DNA from: Luscinia megarhynchos
Lineage: Eukaryota; Chordata; Aves; Passeriformes; Turdidae
Length of the DNA: 64,000 nt
Assembly: GCA_034336665.1 (NCBI GenBank)
Contig: CM067566.1
Location: forward strand, 24,954,330 to 25,018,329
Direction: 5' to 3'
In this document: in pieces, positions 60,960 to 64,000 of the stretch
How the letters are laid out: every line of letters starts with the position of its first letter
Position numbering within the stretch: the stretch's first letter is position 1
The notes under the pieces: model-generated
Databases searched by the model: none
What the model saw: only the letters and a program-made list of their open reading frames with translations
Told to the model about the DNA's origin: nothing
Translations under genes and position numbers: made by a program

Positions 60960-63900
60960 TGAAGGAAAGCTTTGACTTCAAGGTTAAAACAGAGCGCGCC
61001 CGAAACAGATGGAAGCGAGTGGGTTATCCCAGGTTTCTAAACGCAAAAAATGCCAGAATAAGGGAATCGTTTCACGTTATATCTGGTGGGTTTTTTTCTT
61101 TCTTCTTTTCTTATCGTTCCTATAATTAGGAAGCATGATTTGGTGACCCAAAAAAAATCCATTATGCAAGGTCCAAGGGTTTCTGAAGAATTACGGTAAA
61201 ATCCACTCAGAAGTGTTGTTAGTGTGTTACAGGCATTGGGAAGGTGGGGTGGAGGGGGAGAAATGAGGGAAAGGAAAGAACAGGGGGTATGTTCCACACG
61301 CAGTAAGTATTGGTAATAAACAACTTGTTCTTCTGATCAAGTGTGCTGCAGAGACAATTGTTGAGGTTTGAAAATCAGTGTGCATGTCAATTTTAATGAG
61401 GGTGGTGAAATTCATCATGCACATAGGGCAGGTGTTGTAATTGACTCAAAGACTACAGTACTGTCAATGGCAACAGTAAAAAGTCTTTATTCATTACTTA
61501 CTACAGTATCTTTTAGCACTGAAATGCCTGATTATCTTCAAAACTACTGTACTCTTGAAATCTTCCTGATTGTACTTCAGAGCTTGTTCCAGCTAGGGTG
61601 CCCTTTGCTGATTCGTTTGAAAAACAATTAAAGCTGTGCTTGAAATCCATTTAGCCTGCTGACGCTGTTTATCTTTCAAAAAACTCTGTCTAGGCAGTCA
61701 GTTCTGCTTCCAATTTTAAAAGCCCTATTTAGGCCTCTGCAGATTACTAGTCTGCTTCCTGAGATTTTGACAAGGATCCTCATCTCCTGACTGCTTTACA
61801 GGATCCTGATCTGACTGCCTTAGTGGAATGACAGATGTGCTGCCAAAACGCCACTGAGTGGGGCAGCCTGCCTATGGATGGCACATGCACTCTGTGCAAT
61901 ATTTACAAACCTGGACAACACAGACAGTAGGATGTCACACCAAGGTCACTTCAGCTCTTGTGATGAGGCTCTGGGAGCAGCTTGTTTAACTCCACACACA
62001 GGTGAAAACCAGCACAACAGCCAGAGTCCACTGCTCTGTCTCCATTAGCAATCTGATCGGGAGCAACAGAAGGATGGATGCACAGCTCTGCAGAAGTCTA
62101 ATTTCACCAGAGCCAGATAAATTTTTCTGGGTTAATCAACCACTTGGGATCTTCTGTAAAGTGCTGTGATTTGTTTCTCTGGATCAATCGTCTGCTCTAG
62201 CATGGACTATGCCAAGGGGATACTGAGAACTGGCCTCCAGTAAAGAGAGCGTCTAGTTTTTCTCCCTTGAAATAAAAAGTAAACCCCTTATTGCAGAATA
62301 TTGAAAATATTTCCTAGTGAGATTATCTTACATAGGGATACCTCAGTAAAATTTTGCTGGCAGAAGTGAAACTCAAAAAACTAAATTGAGGGCAATAGAG
62401 GGTAATTTAGAACTGGGCAGAACCCTGCTGGCTAGTCACAAACTTGGAGCAAAATGTGTCTCTATGGCACTGTCACTTATTGCTGCTGCTGAGGAAGAAA
62501 ACAAACACCCAGGCAGAGCTGGGGATACCCTTGGGTTTAGATTGTTTTAATACTTTCTGGATATGTATAGACACCTGCGTGAGCTGAAATAGCAAAGTGG
62601 TATTCACCAGTAATGATCTCACCACATCAATGTCGTGAGAAATGATATCACACAACCCCCTCTCAAATCCATGCCTGGAGTCAGTAGTTCTGCTACAGCT
62701 AGAAATCAGAGAAATTCCCCCCTTCATGAAATCTAGGAACTGAGCTGGTCTTTGAATGGTTTCCAAGTTCTTCAGAGCAAAGAACAATATTATTGATGCC
62801 TTTTGTCTCTTCAGTACAGGTACTTCACTGAAGTAACTGAAGTAACATTCAATAAAGGTAACATCAGGTTACAAGATCTGTGGACATGCTGTGCAAGGGC
62901 AAGAAATACTCATGGTGTACTCATGTTGCTTTTTCTAAGAAAATGTAGGCGTAGTGCCCTCCTGTCACGCCAAGCCTGCCTCAGGTTGTATTGATGCAGT
63001 ATCTGGGTGCCACATGAGTGCATTCACTCCCTACAATGAAAACACACTTTCTCAAAATCTAGAAAATTAATTCCAGCACATCTCAAATTTATGAGTGGTT
63101 AATACCTTCCTTAAATCCAGTAATAATTCTCAAGGAATCCATAAGATTAATACCAAAACCAGACTGTTGTCCTTAATATCTAAAAAAACTGTATCATTTG
63201 TAGGTTGATGAAGTATTTACAAAACTAGACTTAAAGCAGTTCAAAATAACAATAAACAGTCCTGTAAGTCACATATAGTACCTCTGTGTATTCATTTATT
63301 ACTTCTCATATATGCATTGCCTGGCTTAATTTCAATATTTTCTGAATTACAACTTAAGAGGTATCCTTAAAGGGGTTTTTTTGTAATGTATTTGTAGCAT
63401 AGACACACAGAAGCTCTGGAGGTGCTTCTTTGTCACCAGCAGATGTATGCTGTTTTGAAAAGTACTGCTTCAAATGGTCTTTGATCTCTTCACAGAATAT
63501 CTGGGTTATATCACCTCTCTAAAATAACTTGATGACTCCAAGAAGGATTTAGTGGCCACAAACTCGATTGGTGGTCCCCAAAAGTGTTTGCTGAATTCAG
63601 CATTTTCCCAGCTTCTCCAGCTTTCACCACCAATTCTTACAAGGTTCCTCTGAAGAAATCTCACCCATCAGGCACTATTGTAAGAAGGCGACTATTTTTG
63701 CCAGGCTCCATATGCTCAAAAATGCACTTGAATTTTTTAAATACTTTTTACTGTCCCTATACTGATATATCCTACTACTGATTTTTCATGAAACAGACAT
63801 TCTGGCCAAGCCTCAAAAGCAGGTTTATCCAAAGCTATGGATCTTAAGTACAGCTTAATCTTTTTTTTTTTTAAATTTATTTTGTACAACACAGAAAAAC

Positions 63901-64000
63901 AGATTTTTTCATCACTCTTCCCATTTCTACTTTACCATCAGATTAAGTGGAAAGAAAAAGGAAATCAGTTATTTTCTTGTGTAACTCATTACCTAACCTT
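60960..64000. other. Upstream flank of GABRA4, no gene recognised
   Basis: About 3 kb of AT-rich sequence beyond the CpG island. No GABRB1 coding exon was recognised; in mammals GABRB1 is transcribed away from GABRA4 on this side, so the region may be its upstream or first-intron sequence. A minus-strand 104-codon frame at 62473-62787 and others here lack family or splice support. No CR1 or LTR was identified. Confidence 0.6.

Noticed and set aside
62473..62787. Minus-strand frame of 104 codons right of the CpG island
   Set aside because: It looks somewhat protein-like but I could not tie it to a family, splice site or element; too weak to call.
60960..64000. Search for a GABRB1 first coding exon
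   Set aside because: No signal peptide or N-terminal beta-1 sequence with a donor site was found on the plus strand.

Overview
This is a vertebrate nuclear window, most likely from a bird. It carries a 5'-truncated antisense CR1 LINE and an LTR of a type abundant in bird genomes. The one gene is compact: about 36 kb from start codon to stop codon. No bacterial-type genes, operons or CRISPR arrays are present.

The only gene I can support is GABRA4, the alpha-4 subunit of the GABA-A receptor chloride channel, on the minus strand. All nine coding exons could be placed by splice sites, reading phase and protein family. Joined, they give 1665 nt, or 554 codons plus a stop, the same length as human alpha-4. 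The exon sizes (83, 119, 68, 221, 83, 144, 153, 260 and 534 nt) follow the conserved alpha-subunit architecture. The protein has a signal peptide, a Cys-loop, four membrane segments, a long Ser/Thr/Pro-rich cytoplasmic loop, and the FFRNGKKS motif whose Arg marks the diazepam-insensitive alpha-4/alpha-6 type.

Layout from left to right: 1-23.6 kb is AT-rich sequence downstream of GABRA4, with a CR1 fragment at 5.96-6.98 kb and an unexplained exon-like reading frame near 1.9-2.1 kb. A probable 3'UTR precedes the stop codon at 24,655. Intron 8 (17 kb) holds two LTR-like insertions and a 9-bp tandem repeat. Exons 8 to 3 lie between 42.2 and 51.0 kb. Intron 2 (9.1 kb) follows. Exons 2 and 1 sit inside a strong CpG island at about 59.87-60.95 kb. 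The last 3 kb shows no recognisable exon.

In mammals GABRA4 is head-to-head with GABRB1, so GABRB1 is expected to the right, but none of its coding exons is visible here. The points most worth a second look are regulatory: two perfect EGR-consensus sites in the CpG island, two upstream reading frames ahead of the GABRA4 start (one overlapping it), and a 26-nt U-run 13 nt past the weak exon 7 donor. I did not find a convincing previously undescribed system.
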